Shown here one piece after another: positions 1-7,158 of a stretch of DNA of 10,098 nucleotides (positions within the stretch are counted from its first letter, which is position 1; every line of letters starts with the position of its first letter). A program made the position numbers and the translations under genes. This stretch comes from Gallionella sp. (GTDB lineage: Bacteria > Pseudomonadota > Gammaproteobacteria > Burkholderiales > Gallionellaceae): positions 1-10,098 of the forward strand of contig JANLID010000185.1 of NCBI GenBank assembly GCA_024654105.1, in the 5' to 3' direction. The notes beneath the pieces are model-generated. The model had not been told where the DNA came from, ran no database searches, and saw only the letters and a program-made list of their open reading frames with translations.

Positions 1-278
1 GTTGCGCCCGTTAACAACAGCAGCAATGGCAGCAGATAGACCAATCCTATTCCGCGCAATACTGCACCCTCGGCAACCGATACGATTACTTCATCACCCA
101 CGCCGGCATTGACCGGATTGTCCACCTGGAATTGGCGCGGCTTGCTGCAAAACAACTGGGACAACTTGCCTGTCCCGCAACCCTTGCCGCTGCATTGCCC
201 GCAGCCATTGCCCTGGTTGGCCTGGACAAAAGCATATTGGCCATCAACCTGCACGACAATGGCGCGTGTTTCCAGCAT
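1..278 (-). CDS. rseC: RseC, SoxR-reducing/sigma-E modulator (N-terminal part, runs off left edge)
   Basis: Read on the minus strand, this frame stays open to base 1 and gives about 92 residues of an RseC/MucC-family protein. The N-terminal soluble part carries four cysteines, C26, C29, C34 and C44, in the pattern C-x2-C-x4-C-x9-C (within CGQCSGKGCG). The first three form the family's putative iron-sulfur motif. It is followed by a V-x-V-A-E-G segment and the start of a hydrophobic helix (GLVYLLPLLLLL), as in E. coli RseC. Family knowledge: RseC is an inner-membrane protein that mildly modulates sigma-E and belongs to the Rsx/Rse system reducing SoxR. It is the fourth gene of the rpoE operon. 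I chose ATG at 278, two bases after the rseB stop. A GTG at 284, overlapping that stop as GTGA, is an equally possible start. The C-terminal membrane part lies outside the window. Confidence 0.9.
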   Translation of the reverse strand, partial: MLETRAIVVQVDGQYAFVQANQGNGCGQCSGKGCGTGKLSQLFCSKPRQFQVDNPVNAGVGDEVIVSVAEGAVLRGIGLVYLLPLLLLLTGA

Positions 279-280
279 GG

Positions 281-1228
281 TCACTTGTCTTTATAGCGTA
301 TCGAATCCAGTACCTGTATCACCGTGCGTGCCGGAACTTCGCCAACCACAGTGAACAATTGCCCGGCCACGACCTTGTGGTACAAATTTATCGCGCCGCG
401 GCTGGATAAACCACTTACGTTGTCTTCGTCCCCGTCATCGGGCTCGATAAACACGGAGATCGCACTCAGTCCGTCGGAAAATACAATTTGTGTCACGGGG
501 GTGCGCCTGCCGCGCATGGGGCGCTGGATTTCCATGGTCTTCTTGAAGCCCTGCGGCAATGCATCGACCGTCCAGCCGCTGTTTATGGGTGTGCCCCCCT
601 TGATCACTTCCTGTGACGCCGGCAAGCTATCGCCCGGCGCAGTCGCGCCAATCCAGGAGCGGTCGATGTTTCCGCCAATTTGTAATTGGGTAAAGGTGTA
701 CTGCTCGATTATTTGATTTTTGTCGCCCAGCACCGCTGCTTTCAACAGCAGGCCCGAGCCGGTATCCGCCCAAATCTTGTGGGCGTAGCGGAGATTGTCC
801 TTGGGTTCGAACAAGATCACTTGCGCGTTGTATCCTGCCACGCGTGCCACGCCGATCTGTTCTGCCCGATAATTTGCGCTCAGTGTGGATATCTGCTCGG
901 GCAGAAAGGCCGGGAAGCGGATGCGTACCTGCTGGCTATCCACTTGCACCATCTTGTGATTGATGTAGCACCAAACCTGCCCATGATGCCGGATGATTTT
1001 GCGCTTGGGGCCATCCAGGCTTTCCAGTTTTTCATGTTCTCCATCTGCCTCGACTACGTGAATAATGCGCGAAGTCTCAATGCGATTGTCATACTGATAA
1101 ACGAACACCCCGCTGTAATCGGTCTGATGGGCGGCAAAGGCGACGACCTTGAGCCAGTCAAGGCTTTCCGCATTTGCATTGGCAGCAACAGACAGCAACA
1201 GGCCGCAGAATGCAGCACGCATTCTCAT
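281..1228 (-). CDS. rseB: RseB/MucB, periplasmic negative regulator of sigma-E
   Basis: The 315-residue product matches the usual length of RseB (about 318 in E. coli). Residues 1-20 form a Sec signal peptide: a basic start, a hydrophobic core and an Ala-Asn-Ala site before E21. The mature protein has the LolA/LolB-like N-terminal domain, with YSGVFVYQ near residue 40. The smaller C-terminal MucB/RseB domain follows, with LPQGFKK, the FSDGLSAISVF strand and VVGEVPARTV near the end. Family knowledge: RseB binds the periplasmic tail of RseA, shields it from DegS cleavage, and responds to lipopolysaccharide or lipoprotein intermediates. The start is supported by GGAGG ten bases before the first ATG; a second ATG two codons later is too far from it. 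It lies 34 bases after rseA and is nearly contiguous with rseC, as expected for one operon. Confidence 0.95.
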   Translation of the reverse strand: MRMRAAFCGLLLSVAANANAESLDWLKVVAFAAHQTDYSGVFVYQYDNRIETSRIIHVVEADGEHEKLESLDGPKRKIIRHHGQVWCYINHKMVQVDSQQVRIRFPAFLPEQISTLSANYRAEQIGVARVAGYNAQVILFEPKDNLRYAHKIWADTGSGLLLKAAVLGDKNQIIEQYTFTQLQIGGNIDRSWIGATAPGDSLPASQEVIKGGTPINSGWTVDALPQGFKKTMEIQRPMRGRRTPVTQIVFSDGLSAISVFIEPDDGDEDNVSGLSSRGAINLYHKVVAGQLFTVVGEVPARTVIQVLDSIRYKDK

Positions 1229-1262
1229 TGCTACTTTGCCTCCGTATTATTCTTTAGTTGCG

Positions 1263-1757
1263 TCATTTCCCGTCTATGCCGTAGGCGACGGTACGGATAT
1301 ACGCCGCTCCGCCGCTCATGTCCATGCTGGGCGAAAATTCCTGATGCGCCATCAAATAGTCGCTGGACCGTGGCTTGATCTGTACGCTGGCCGGGTGCAA
1401 GGCGGCTTGTTGCATAGCCACCTGCGGGAAAGTTTCAGGAGTGATCTGCGCTGACATCCAGGCCACCACGCCGACTGCCACCAGCGAAGCCGCCGCCGAT
1501 AGCGCGACAGTACGGATTTTCTGCTTTACTGCGTGGCCACGTGGCGCTAGTACCACAGGCTCCTCCTGCATGCGCTCGCGCACTTTCGCGCTCAAATCAC
1601 AATGAATATGCTCGGGTTGCCGCAGTACGTCTCCAATCAGGTGGTAAATTTCCCAATCCTTGTGCGCAGCGGAATCTCGTTTGATTTGGTTAAGTAGACC
1701 TTCCGCTTCATCCTCGAACAACTCGCCGTCCATCAATACAGAAATCTCTTTTTTCAT
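1263..1757 (-). CDS. rseA: RseA, anti-sigma-E factor
   Basis: This is a 164-residue single-pass inner-membrane anti-sigma factor. The N terminus (MKKEISVLMDGE, then DWEIYHLIGDVLR near residues 34-46) is the conserved cytoplasmic domain that clamps RpoE. The E-E-P stretch at residues 65-67 also matches E. coli RseA. One hydrophobic helix spans roughly residues 83-104. About 60 residues remain for the periplasm, a shorter tail than in E. coli RseA (216 residues in all). Family knowledge: stress triggers DegS then RseP cleavage of RseA, releasing sigma-E. I chose ATG at 1757 because AGGTGG lies five bases upstream and the resulting N terminus aligns with RseA. A GTG at 1766 would add only three residues and overlap rpoE. 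The start is two bases beyond the rpoE stop, so the two genes are probably translationally coupled, which suits a sigma/anti-sigma pair. Confidence 0.95.
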   Translation of the reverse strand: MKKEISVLMDGELFEDEAEGLLNQIKRDSAAHKDWEIYHLIGDVLRQPEHIHCDLSAKVRERMQEEPVVLAPRGHAVKQKIRTVALSAAASLVAVGVVAWMSAQITPETFPQVAMQQAALHPASVQIKPRSSDYLMAHQEFSPSMDMSGGAAYIRTVAYGIDGK

Positions 1758-1759
1758 AT

Positions 1760-2359
1760 TTACCACCTGTTACCTTTCCTGGTTTCCAACAGCGGGCGCA
1801 GATTTTCCGCTACCGCCTCACGCGCCCTGAAGATTCTTGACCTCACCGTGCCGATCGGGCAATTCATCACGCTGGCAATTTCCTCATAACTCAACCCCTC
1901 AATCTCACGCAAGGTCAGCGCGCTGCGCAAGTCTTCCGGCAACTGCTGCAAGGAAGCCTGCACCACATTGACAACCTGTTTGCTCATGAGTTCATTTTCC
2001 GGCGTACTGACTTCATGCAGCAGCCCGCCGTCTTCAAATGATTCTGCTTCCTCCGCATCGAACGGCGTGCTGGTCGGTGCGCGCCGCTTGTTCGCCAGCA
2101 GATGGTTTTTTGCCGTATTGATGCCGATACGATACAGCCAGGTGTAAAACGCGCTCTCCCCGCGAAAACCCGGCAATGCGCGATAGGCCTTGATAAAGGC
2201 ATCCTGCGTGACATCCTCGGCCTCTGCCGGATTCCGCACAAAACGGGAAATAAGCCGCCCCAGTTTGCGCTGATATTTGGATACCAGCAAATCAAAGGCA
2301 TGCTTGTCGCCGCGTTGCACGCGTTCAACCAATTGCTGATCGACTTCCTTGTCTGCCAT
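1760..2359 (-). CDS. rpoE: RpoE, ECF sigma factor (sigma-E)
   Basis: The 199-residue product is an ECF-family sigma factor of the E. coli RpoE type. Region 2 spans about residues 10-95. It includes DLLVSKYQRKL, then DVTQDAFIKAYRALPGFRGE, then FYTWLYRIGINTAKN, which corresponds to -10 recognition. A linker with an EAESFEDGG stretch leads to region 4 (about 138-185). There, SYEEIASVMNCPIGTVRSR is the helix-turn-helix that reads the -35 element. Its role is to direct RNA polymerase to envelope-stress promoters when released from RseA. I chose ATG at 2359 (MADKEVDQQL), which matches the family's N terminus. An in-frame TTG at 2374 would add five residues without homology. AGGG sits directly against the ATG, too close for a normal ribosome site, so the exact start is less certain than the identity. 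Confidence 0.97.
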   Translation of the reverse strand: MADKEVDQQLVERVQRGDKHAFDLLVSKYQRKLGRLISRFVRNPAEAEDVTQDAFIKAYRALPGFRGESAFYTWLYRIGINTAKNHLLANKRRAPTSTPFDAEEAESFEDGGLLHEVSTPENELMSKQVVNVVQASLQQLPEDLRSALTLREIEGLSYEEIASVMNCPIGTVRSRIFRAREAVAENLRPLLETRKGNRW

Positions 2360-2384
2360 CCCTGACCATTTCAATTATTGTTAT

Positions 2385-2410
2385 GAACGCCGCGCCGTTC
2401 GCGAAGCGCG
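2385..2410 (-). promoter_or_regulatory. Nested palindromes in the rpoE leader
   Basis: GAACGCCGCGCCGTTC (2385-2400) is a 16-base palindrome with one mismatched base pair. It runs into TTCGCGAA (2398-2405), a perfect palindrome, and CGCG-AAG-CGCG (2400-2410). They sit just downstream of the -10 element at 2411-2416, around the expected transcription start of rpoE, so they could be an operator or a leader hairpin. This is seen in the sequence only; no known regulator site is recognised. Confidence 0.35.
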
Positions 2411-2439
2411 AGTATAACCGCTCATCTCACCCGAGTCAG
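2411..2439 (-). promoter_or_regulatory. Sigma-70-like promoter for rpoE-rseABC
   Basis: On the minus strand, CTGACT (2439-2434) is followed after exactly 17 bases by TATACT (2416-2411). These are close matches to TTGACA and TATAAT at ideal spacing. Transcription would start near 2404, about 45 bases before the rpoE ATG. It is the best housekeeping promoter candidate for the operon, judged by motif only. Confidence 0.5.
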
Positions 2440-2459
2440 TATGGCCTCAAAGTGCCGGA

Positions 2460-2487
2460 TACGACTTCATGAGGAAGAATTGGTTCC
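2460..2487 (-). promoter_or_regulatory. Possible sigma-E-type promoter upstream of rpoE
   Basis: On the minus strand, GGAACCA (2487-2481) and TCGTA (2464-2460) are separated by 16 bases. This resembles the RpoE pattern GGAACTT-N16-TCnnA. Sigma-E operons are commonly autoregulated through such a site. The match is partial, so this is a candidate only. It lies inside the stretch that would be coding if nadB began at 2441, and so indirectly favours the later nadB start. Confidence 0.3.
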
Positions 2488-2523
2488 CGGCGATAAATCC
2501 GGCCATCACGGGGGTGACAGTTT

Positions 2524-2532
2524 TGCTATAGT
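2524..2532 (+). promoter_or_regulatory. Extended -10 promoter for nadB
   Basis: TGCTATAGT is a TG-n extended -10 element with a five-of-six match to TATAAT. No convincing -35 hexamer lies 17 bases upstream (CATCAC), which is tolerated by extended -10 promoters. Transcription would start near 2539, giving a leader of about 25 bases to the TTG at 2564. Judged by motif only. Confidence 0.4.
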
Positions 2533-2563
2533 CTCGACCTCAATCAATGCGCCGGGAATCGAA

Positions 2564-4156
2564 TTGCTGCAATTTGACACACTGATCATCGGCAGCGGCC
2601 TCGCCGGTCTGACGCTGGCCATCAAGCTGGCCGACTATAAAAAAGTCGGGTTGATCACCAAAAAATCCTTGCTGGACGGCGCGAGCGGCTGGGCGCAGGG
2701 CGGCATTGCCGCAGTATTGTCCGGAGATGACTCGCTGGATGCGCATATTCAGGACACCCTGACTGCCGGCGGCGGCCTGTGTGACGAGGATGTTACGCGT
2801 TATGTTGTCGAGCATGGCAAAGCCGCCATCGATTGGTTGATCGATCTGGGTGTGCCGTTTACCCGGGATGGTTCCAGTGGCATGGGCTACCATCTCACCC
2901 GTGAAGGCGGGCACAGCCGCCGGCGCATCATTCATGCGGCGGATGCAACCGGTCATGCGGTACAGGAAACCCTTGTCACGCGCGTGCTGCGCCACCCGAA
3001 CATCACTGTACTGGAAAACCATTTGTCGGTTGACCTGATTACCGGCAGGAAGCTCGGTCTGCCGGACAACTGCTGCCATGGCGCATATGCATTGAACAAG
3101 TTGAGCGACGAAGTCGTCACCATTGCCGCCCAGAATACCATCATCGCGACCGGGGGTACCGGCAAGGTTTATCTCTACACTACCAATCCCGATACGGCGA
3201 CCGGTGACGGCATTGCGATGGCCTGGCGCGCCGGTTGCCGCGTCGCCAATATGGAATTCATCCAGTTCCACCCGACCTGTTTGTACCACCCGCACGCCAA
3301 GTCTTTTCTCATCAGCGAGGCGGTGCGCGGCGAAGGCGGCATTCTGAAACTGCCCGATGGCACGCGCTTCATGCCGCAGCACGACGAGCGCGCCGAACTC
3401 GCGCCGCGCGATGTGGTGGCCAGGGCAATCGACTTTGAAATGAAAAAACGCGGGCTGGATTGCGTCTATCTGGACATTTCGCACCAATCGGTTGAATTTT
3501 TGCAGGAACATTTCCCCACCATTTATGCGCGCTGCCTCAGCTTGGGTATCAACATCAGCAAAGAGCCGATTCCGGTGGTCCCCGCGGCGCACTATACCTG
3601 TGGCGGGGTCGTTGCCGATTTGCATGCACGCACCGACGTGGAGAATCTGTATGCGGTCGGTGAAACCGCCTGTAGCGGGCTGCACGGCGCCAACCGGCTG
3701 GCCAGCAATTCCCTGCTGGAATGCCTGGTGTTCGCGGATGCCGCCGTTAGCGATATTCTGGGCAAACCATATCGAGCCATACCCGCGTTGCCCGCGTGGG
3801 ACGAGAGCCGCGTGACGGATGCGGACGAGCAAATCGTCATTTCGCACAACTGGGCGGAATTACGCCATTTTATGTGGGACTATGTTGGCATTGTGCGCAC
3901 CAATAAACGCCTGCAACGTGCGCAACACCGTATCCGGTTGCTGCAGGACGAAATCCATGAGTATTACAGCAACTTCCATGTCAGTTCGGACTTGCTGGAG
4001 CTGCGCAACCTGGTGATGAATGCCGAACTGATCGTGCAAAGCGCCTTATTGCGCCACGAGAGCCGCGGACTGCATTTCAGCAAGGACTATCCGGGAACAT
4101 TGCCACAAGCCAAGCGCACCGTACTCACGCCGCCCACCTATGTGGCGTCCGCCTGA
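2564..4156 (+). CDS. nadB: L-aspartate oxidase (NadB)
   Basis: NadB is the FAD enzyme that oxidises L-aspartate to iminoaspartate for quinolinate and NAD synthesis, in the cytoplasm. The 530-residue product has the Rossmann motif GSGLAG at residues 10-15, the FAD-contacting GASGWAQGGIAAV segment and HLTREGGHSRRR from residue 110. It also has HPTCLYHP, APRD, PAAHYTCGG and GLHGANRLASNS. Residues H236, R282, H343 and R378 occupy the positions of E. coli catalytic residues H244, R290, H351 and R386, at a constant offset of eight. This separates it from succinate dehydrogenase flavoproteins. I chose TTG at 2564 because family homology begins there, GGGAA lies five bases upstream, and the promoter-like element precedes it. 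An in-frame ATG at 2441 would add 41 residues without homology across the rpoE control region, and no in-frame ATG lies closer. NadB is divergent from rpoE, as in E. coli. Confidence 0.95.
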   Translation: MLQFDTLIIGSGLAGLTLAIKLADYKKVGLITKKSLLDGASGWAQGGIAAVLSGDDSLDAHIQDTLTAGGGLCDEDVTRYVVEHGKAAIDWLIDLGVPFTRDGSSGMGYHLTREGGHSRRRIIHAADATGHAVQETLVTRVLRHPNITVLENHLSVDLITGRKLGLPDNCCHGAYALNKLSDEVVTIAAQNTIIATGGTGKVYLYTTNPDTATGDGIAMAWRAGCRVANMEFIQFHPTCLYHPHAKSFLISEAVRGEGGILKLPDGTRFMPQHDERAELAPRDVVARAIDFEMKKRGLDCVYLDISHQSVEFLQEHFPTIYARCLSLGINISKEPIPVVPAAHYTCGGVVADLHARTDVENLYAVGETACSGLHGANRLASNSLLECLVFADAAVSDILGKPYRAIPALPAWDESRVTDADEQIVISHNWAELRHFMWDYVGIVRTNKRLQRAQHRIRLLQDEIHEYYSNFHVSSDLLELRNLVMNAELIVQSALLRHESRGLHFSKDYPGTLPQAKRTVLTPPTYVASA

Positions 4157-4216
4157 GTAAATTCGCTGAATTACCTCCGTTCCGGATCATTCACAAAACT
4201 GTTTATCCGGCGGCAA

Positions 4217-4225
4217 TGGTAAAAT
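4217..4225 (+). promoter_or_regulatory. Extended -10 promoter for the polysaccharide gene cluster
   Basis: TGGTAAAAT combines the TG-n extension with a five-of-six -10 hexamer. The predicted start near 4232 leaves a leader of about 34 bases before the ATG at 4266. It lies in the 109-base gap after nadB, so the following four genes need not depend on nadB transcription. No strong -35 is visible. Confidence 0.45.
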
Positions 4226-4265
4226 CCGCCGCGATTCCAACAGGCTGCCGCCCTATACCGGTCAC

Positions 4266-5243
4266 ATGACTTATTACGCTCCCATTGCCGCTGTTTTCGT
4301 CACGCTGTCGGTGATTGCAGTTCTTCTGTCCAGCAAGTTTGGCAAGACGATCCAGGACATTCCCAACGACCGTTCGCTGCATTCCATCCCCATCCCGCGC
4401 ATCGGCGGAATGGGCCTGGTGGTGGGGATATTATCCGGCTGGATGTTGATGCCGGGAGCGCTGGTCTGGTGGGTGGTGTTGCCGGTGCTGATCCTGTTTG
4501 GTGTTTCCCTGCTCGATGACATGCGAGGGCTGCCGGTGCGCTGGCGCTTGCTGGCGCATCTCGTCGCTGCCGTATTGCTGGTCGTTGGCTCCGGGTTGTT
4601 CGCGCGGCACGGTGTCTGGGCTGCCATGATCGTGCTACTGCTTACAATGTGGATGACCAATCTCTATAACTTCATGGATGGCTCGGACGGACTGGCGGGT
4701 GGCATGGCGCTGTTCGGGTTTGCTTGCTACGGCGCTGCGGCGCTGATCGCGCAAGACGATATGCTGGCGATGTTGAACTTCGCCATCGCGGCGGCGGCGC
4801 TGGGGTTCCTTTACCATAACTTCCCTCCGGCCAGGGTGTTCATGGGTGACGCGGGTTCCATCCCGCTCGGTTTCCTTGCCGCCGCGATGGGGCTGTGGGG
4901 CTGGCAGCAAGGTTATTGGGCAACATGGTTCCCGTTGCTGGTGTTTTCGCCCTTCATCGCCGATGCCAGTGTCACGCTGGTGAAGCGTACCCTGCGCGGC
5001 GCGAGAATCACCGAAGCGCACCGCGAGCATTATTATCAGCGCGCGATACAACTGGGCTGGGGGCATCGCAACGTGGCGCTGGCCGAATATATCTTGATGG
5101 CGAGTGCCGCGCTGAGCGCGCTGTGGGTATTGCAGCAGGAAAACAAGCTGCTGTTTATCGTCCTGATCTGGCTGGCGATTTATATCGTGCTGATGTGCTG
5201 GCTGGATAAGCGTTGGGCGGATCATGCGGCCGGACAGGCATGA
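4266..5243 (+). CDS. WecA/WbpL-type undecaprenyl-phosphate HexNAc-1-phosphate transferase
   Basis: This 325-residue polytopic membrane enzyme belongs to the MraY/WecA glycosyltransferase-4 family. It transfers a sugar 1-phosphate from a UDP-HexNAc to undecaprenyl phosphate on the cytoplasmic face, starting O-antigen or related glycan synthesis. Visible motifs in order are DIPNDRSLH with PRIGG (31-48), the Mg-binding LLDD (D84, D85), NLYNFMDGSDGLAG (132-145, with D138 and D141), FMGDAGS with the key Asp D195, and the HREHYYQR loop (252-259). About ten hydrophobic helices fill the rest. Length and motifs fit WbpL and similar proteins of Pseudomonas O-antigen loci better than MraY. The next gene is a WbpM-type dehydratase, the usual genetic partner of WbpL. 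The donor sugar may therefore be a 6-deoxy-HexNAc such as QuiNAc or FucNAc, but this is inferred and GlcNAc or GalNAc is possible. No strong ribosome site precedes the ATG. Confidence 0.9.
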   Translation: MTYYAPIAAVFVTLSVIAVLLSSKFGKTIQDIPNDRSLHSIPIPRIGGMGLVVGILSGWMLMPGALVWWVVLPVLILFGVSLLDDMRGLPVRWRLLAHLVAAVLLVVGSGLFARHGVWAAMIVLLLTMWMTNLYNFMDGSDGLAGGMALFGFACYGAAALIAQDDMLAMLNFAIAAAALGFLYHNFPPARVFMGDAGSIPLGFLAAAMGLWGWQQGYWATWFPLLVFSPFIADASVTLVKRTLRGARITEAHREHYYQRAIQLGWGHRNVALAEYILMASAALSALWVLQQENKLLFIVLIWLAIYIVLMCWLDKRWADHAAGQA

Positions 5244-5301
5244 TGACCGGATCCGATAAACATCAACGGCCGGGATATTTAACTTAACAGCCTGAGTTCT
5301 G

Positions 5302-7158
5302 ATGAAATTAATCAACAAGACAGCGAGCAATTTACGTACCGCCTTGGCCATGCTGCACGATTTCATAGCCGCTGCGGTGGCGTGGACGCTCGCTTACCTG
5401 CTGCGCTTCAATTTTGACCTCCCGGCGAATTTTGCCGCCGAGCTGGAGTTGACCTTAATCTGGGTGGTGCCGCTGCAAATGCTGATCTTCTGGCAATTCG
5501 GCCTGTACCGCGGCATCTGGCGCTATGCCAGCACCGCCGACCTGCGTCGCATCGTGCTGGCGGTCGCGCTTTCGGCAGCGGTAATTCCCTTGCTGTTCTG
5601 GATGCTGCGCCTCGGGCTGGTGATCCCGCGTTCGGTGCTGGTGATCAATCCGCTGCTGCTGATTCTGTTGATGGGCGGCAGCCGTTTTGTCTATCGGCTA
5701 TGGAAAGAGCGCGGCTTGTACGGCGGCATCAAACTGGACGGAGAGCCGGTGCTGGTGCTTGGCGCCGGCGATGCAGCGGCGAGCCTGTCCAAGGAGCTGT
5801 CCAGGAGCGGCGACTGGCGGCTGGTCGGATTTCTCGACGACAACACCGAACGTCACGGGCGCACGCTGAACGGCATCCGCGTGCTGGGCGGGTTGGACAG
5901 CCTGGAGGAATGGGCCGAGCGGCTCGGCGTGTCGCAAGTCATCATCGCGATGCCGTCCAGCTCACACCAGCAGCGCAAGCGCGCGATCCAGTTGTGCAAC
6001 GCCGCACAAGTCAAGGTGCTCACGGTGCCGTCGTTTGATGATTTGATGAGCGGCAAGGTGGCGGTTTCGCAATTGCGCGCCATCGAACTGGACGATCTGC
6101 TCGGGCGCGACCCGGTGGTGCTGGATGATGCAGGCCTGCATGGCCTGCTGACGGAAAAAGTGGTCATGGTGACCGGCGCGGGCGGCTCGATCGGCTCTGA
6201 ACTGTGCCGCCAGATCGCGCGCTTTGCCCCCGCCAGACTGGTGCTATTCGAACAGGGCGAATTCGCGCTGTATACCATCGAGCAGGAATTGCAACAGGCT
6301 TTTCCCGCATTAGAGTTCGTCTGTCTGGTCGGCGATGTGCGCGATGCGGCGCGGGTGGATGAAGTCATGCGGCAGCATCAGCCGGCGGCACTGTTCCATG
6401 CGGCGGCCTACAAACATGTGCCGTTGATGGAGCAACATAATGCCTGGCAGGCGATCCGCAACAACGTGCTGGGCACCTGGACGGTAGCGCGCGCGGCGCA
6501 GCGGCACGGAGTAGGCAAATTCGTGATGATCTCCACCGACAAGGCGGTCAATCCGACCAACGTGATGGGCGCTTCCAAGCGGCTTGCCGAAATGGTGTGC
6601 CAGGCATTGCAACCTTCCGGCAGCACCCGCTTCGTGATGGTGCGCTTCGGCAACGTGCTGGGTAGCACCGGCAGCGTGATTCCCAAATTCCGCGAACAGA
6701 TTGCGCGGGGCGGGCCGATCACCGTCACCCACCCCGAGATCACCCGCTATTTCATGTCCATTCCCGAGGCGGCGCAACTGGTGTTGCAGGCCGGGTTGAT
6801 GGGAAAGGGAGGGGAGATTTTTGTGCTGGACATGGGCGAGCCGGTGAAAATCGCCGAACTGGCGAAAGACCTGATCCGCCTGTCCGGCTTTACCGAGGAA
6901 GAAATAAAAATCGAATTCACCGGCCTGCGCCCCGGCGAGAAACTCTATGAAGAACTGCTGGCGGACAGCGAGCACACCCTGCCCACCCATCATCCTAAAT
7001 TGCGCATTGCACAAGCACGGCAGGCCGACGCGGCATGGCTGGAAAAACTACTGGAGTGGACTGCCATACCTGCCGTGCCCGATGAACAGGTGCGCGCAGC
7101 GCTGCAGGATTGGATGCCTGAATATCAGCCGAACCTGCAACAAGGCCGCCTGTCGTGA
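5302..7158 (+). CDS. wbpM: WbpM-type membrane UDP-HexNAc 4,6-dehydratase (FlaA1/CapD family)
   Basis: The 618-residue protein has four N-terminal membrane helices (about 15-125). A first Rossmann-like domain follows, with VLGAGDAA at 152-159 and GFLDD at 176-180. The C-terminal catalytic short-chain dehydrogenase/reductase domain comes next, with NAD-binding TGAGGSIG (291-298) and STDK (411-414). The MGASK stretch gives M422 and K426 where most such enzymes have Tyr-x3-Lys. With S411 this is the Ser-Met-Lys triad described for P. aeruginosa WbpM rather than the Ser-Tyr-Lys of FlaA1. VRFGNVLGSTGSV and GLRPGEKLYEEL are further family signatures. Such enzymes convert UDP-GlcNAc to the 4-keto-6-deoxy sugar used for QuiNAc, FucNAc or bacillosamine-type residues. 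The gene begins 58 bases after the transferase, and its stop overlaps the next start as GTGA. Confidence 0.93.
   Translation: MKLINKTASNLRTALAMLHDFIAAAVAWTLAYLLRFNFDLPANFAAELELTLIWVVPLQMLIFWQFGLYRGIWRYASTADLRRIVLAVALSAAVIPLLFWMLRLGLVIPRSVLVINPLLLILLMGGSRFVYRLWKERGLYGGIKLDGEPVLVLGAGDAAASLSKELSRSGDWRLVGFLDDNTERHGRTLNGIRVLGGLDSLEEWAERLGVSQVIIAMPSSSHQQRKRAIQLCNAAQVKVLTVPSFDDLMSGKVAVSQLRAIELDDLLGRDPVVLDDAGLHGLLTEKVVMVTGAGGSIGSELCRQIARFAPARLVLFEQGEFALYTIEQELQQAFPALEFVCLVGDVRDAARVDEVMRQHQPAALFHAAAYKHVPLMEQHNAWQAIRNNVLGTWTVARAAQRHGVGKFVMISTDKAVNPTNVMGASKRLAEMVCQALQPSGSTRFVMVRFGNVLGSTGSVIPKFREQIARGGPITVTHPEITRYFMSIPEAAQLVLQAGLMGKGGEIFVLDMGEPVKIAELAKDLIRLSGFTEEEIKIEFTGLRPGEKLYEELLADSEHTLPTHHPKLRIAQARQADAAWLEKLLEWTAIPAVPDEQVRAALQDWMPEYQPNLQQGRLS

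Noticed and set aside
686..1378. A 230-codon plus-strand frame opposite rseB and rseA
   Set aside because: Both minus-strand genes are recognised by family motifs, signal peptide and ribosome site. The antisense frame has none of these.
2540..3847. A 435-codon open frame on the minus strand opposite nadB
   Set aside because: It lies wholly antisense to a clear NadB with conserved catalytic residues. Its translation shows no recognisable domain and is typical of a GC-rich shadow frame.
4206..4230. GGCGG-N12-CCGCC as a possible terminator after nadB
   Set aside because: The stem is only five pairs with a long loop and no T run, and it overlaps a good extended -10 promoter.
4635..5366. A 243-codon minus-strand frame opposite the WecA/WbpL-like gene
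   Set aside because: The plus strand encodes a full set of transferase motifs. The antisense product is low-complexity and rich in Gln, Arg and His, as shadow frames often are.
6310..7014. A 234-codon minus-strand frame opposite the dehydratase gene
   Set aside because: It is antisense to the conserved catalytic domain and has no recognisable motif or ribosome site.
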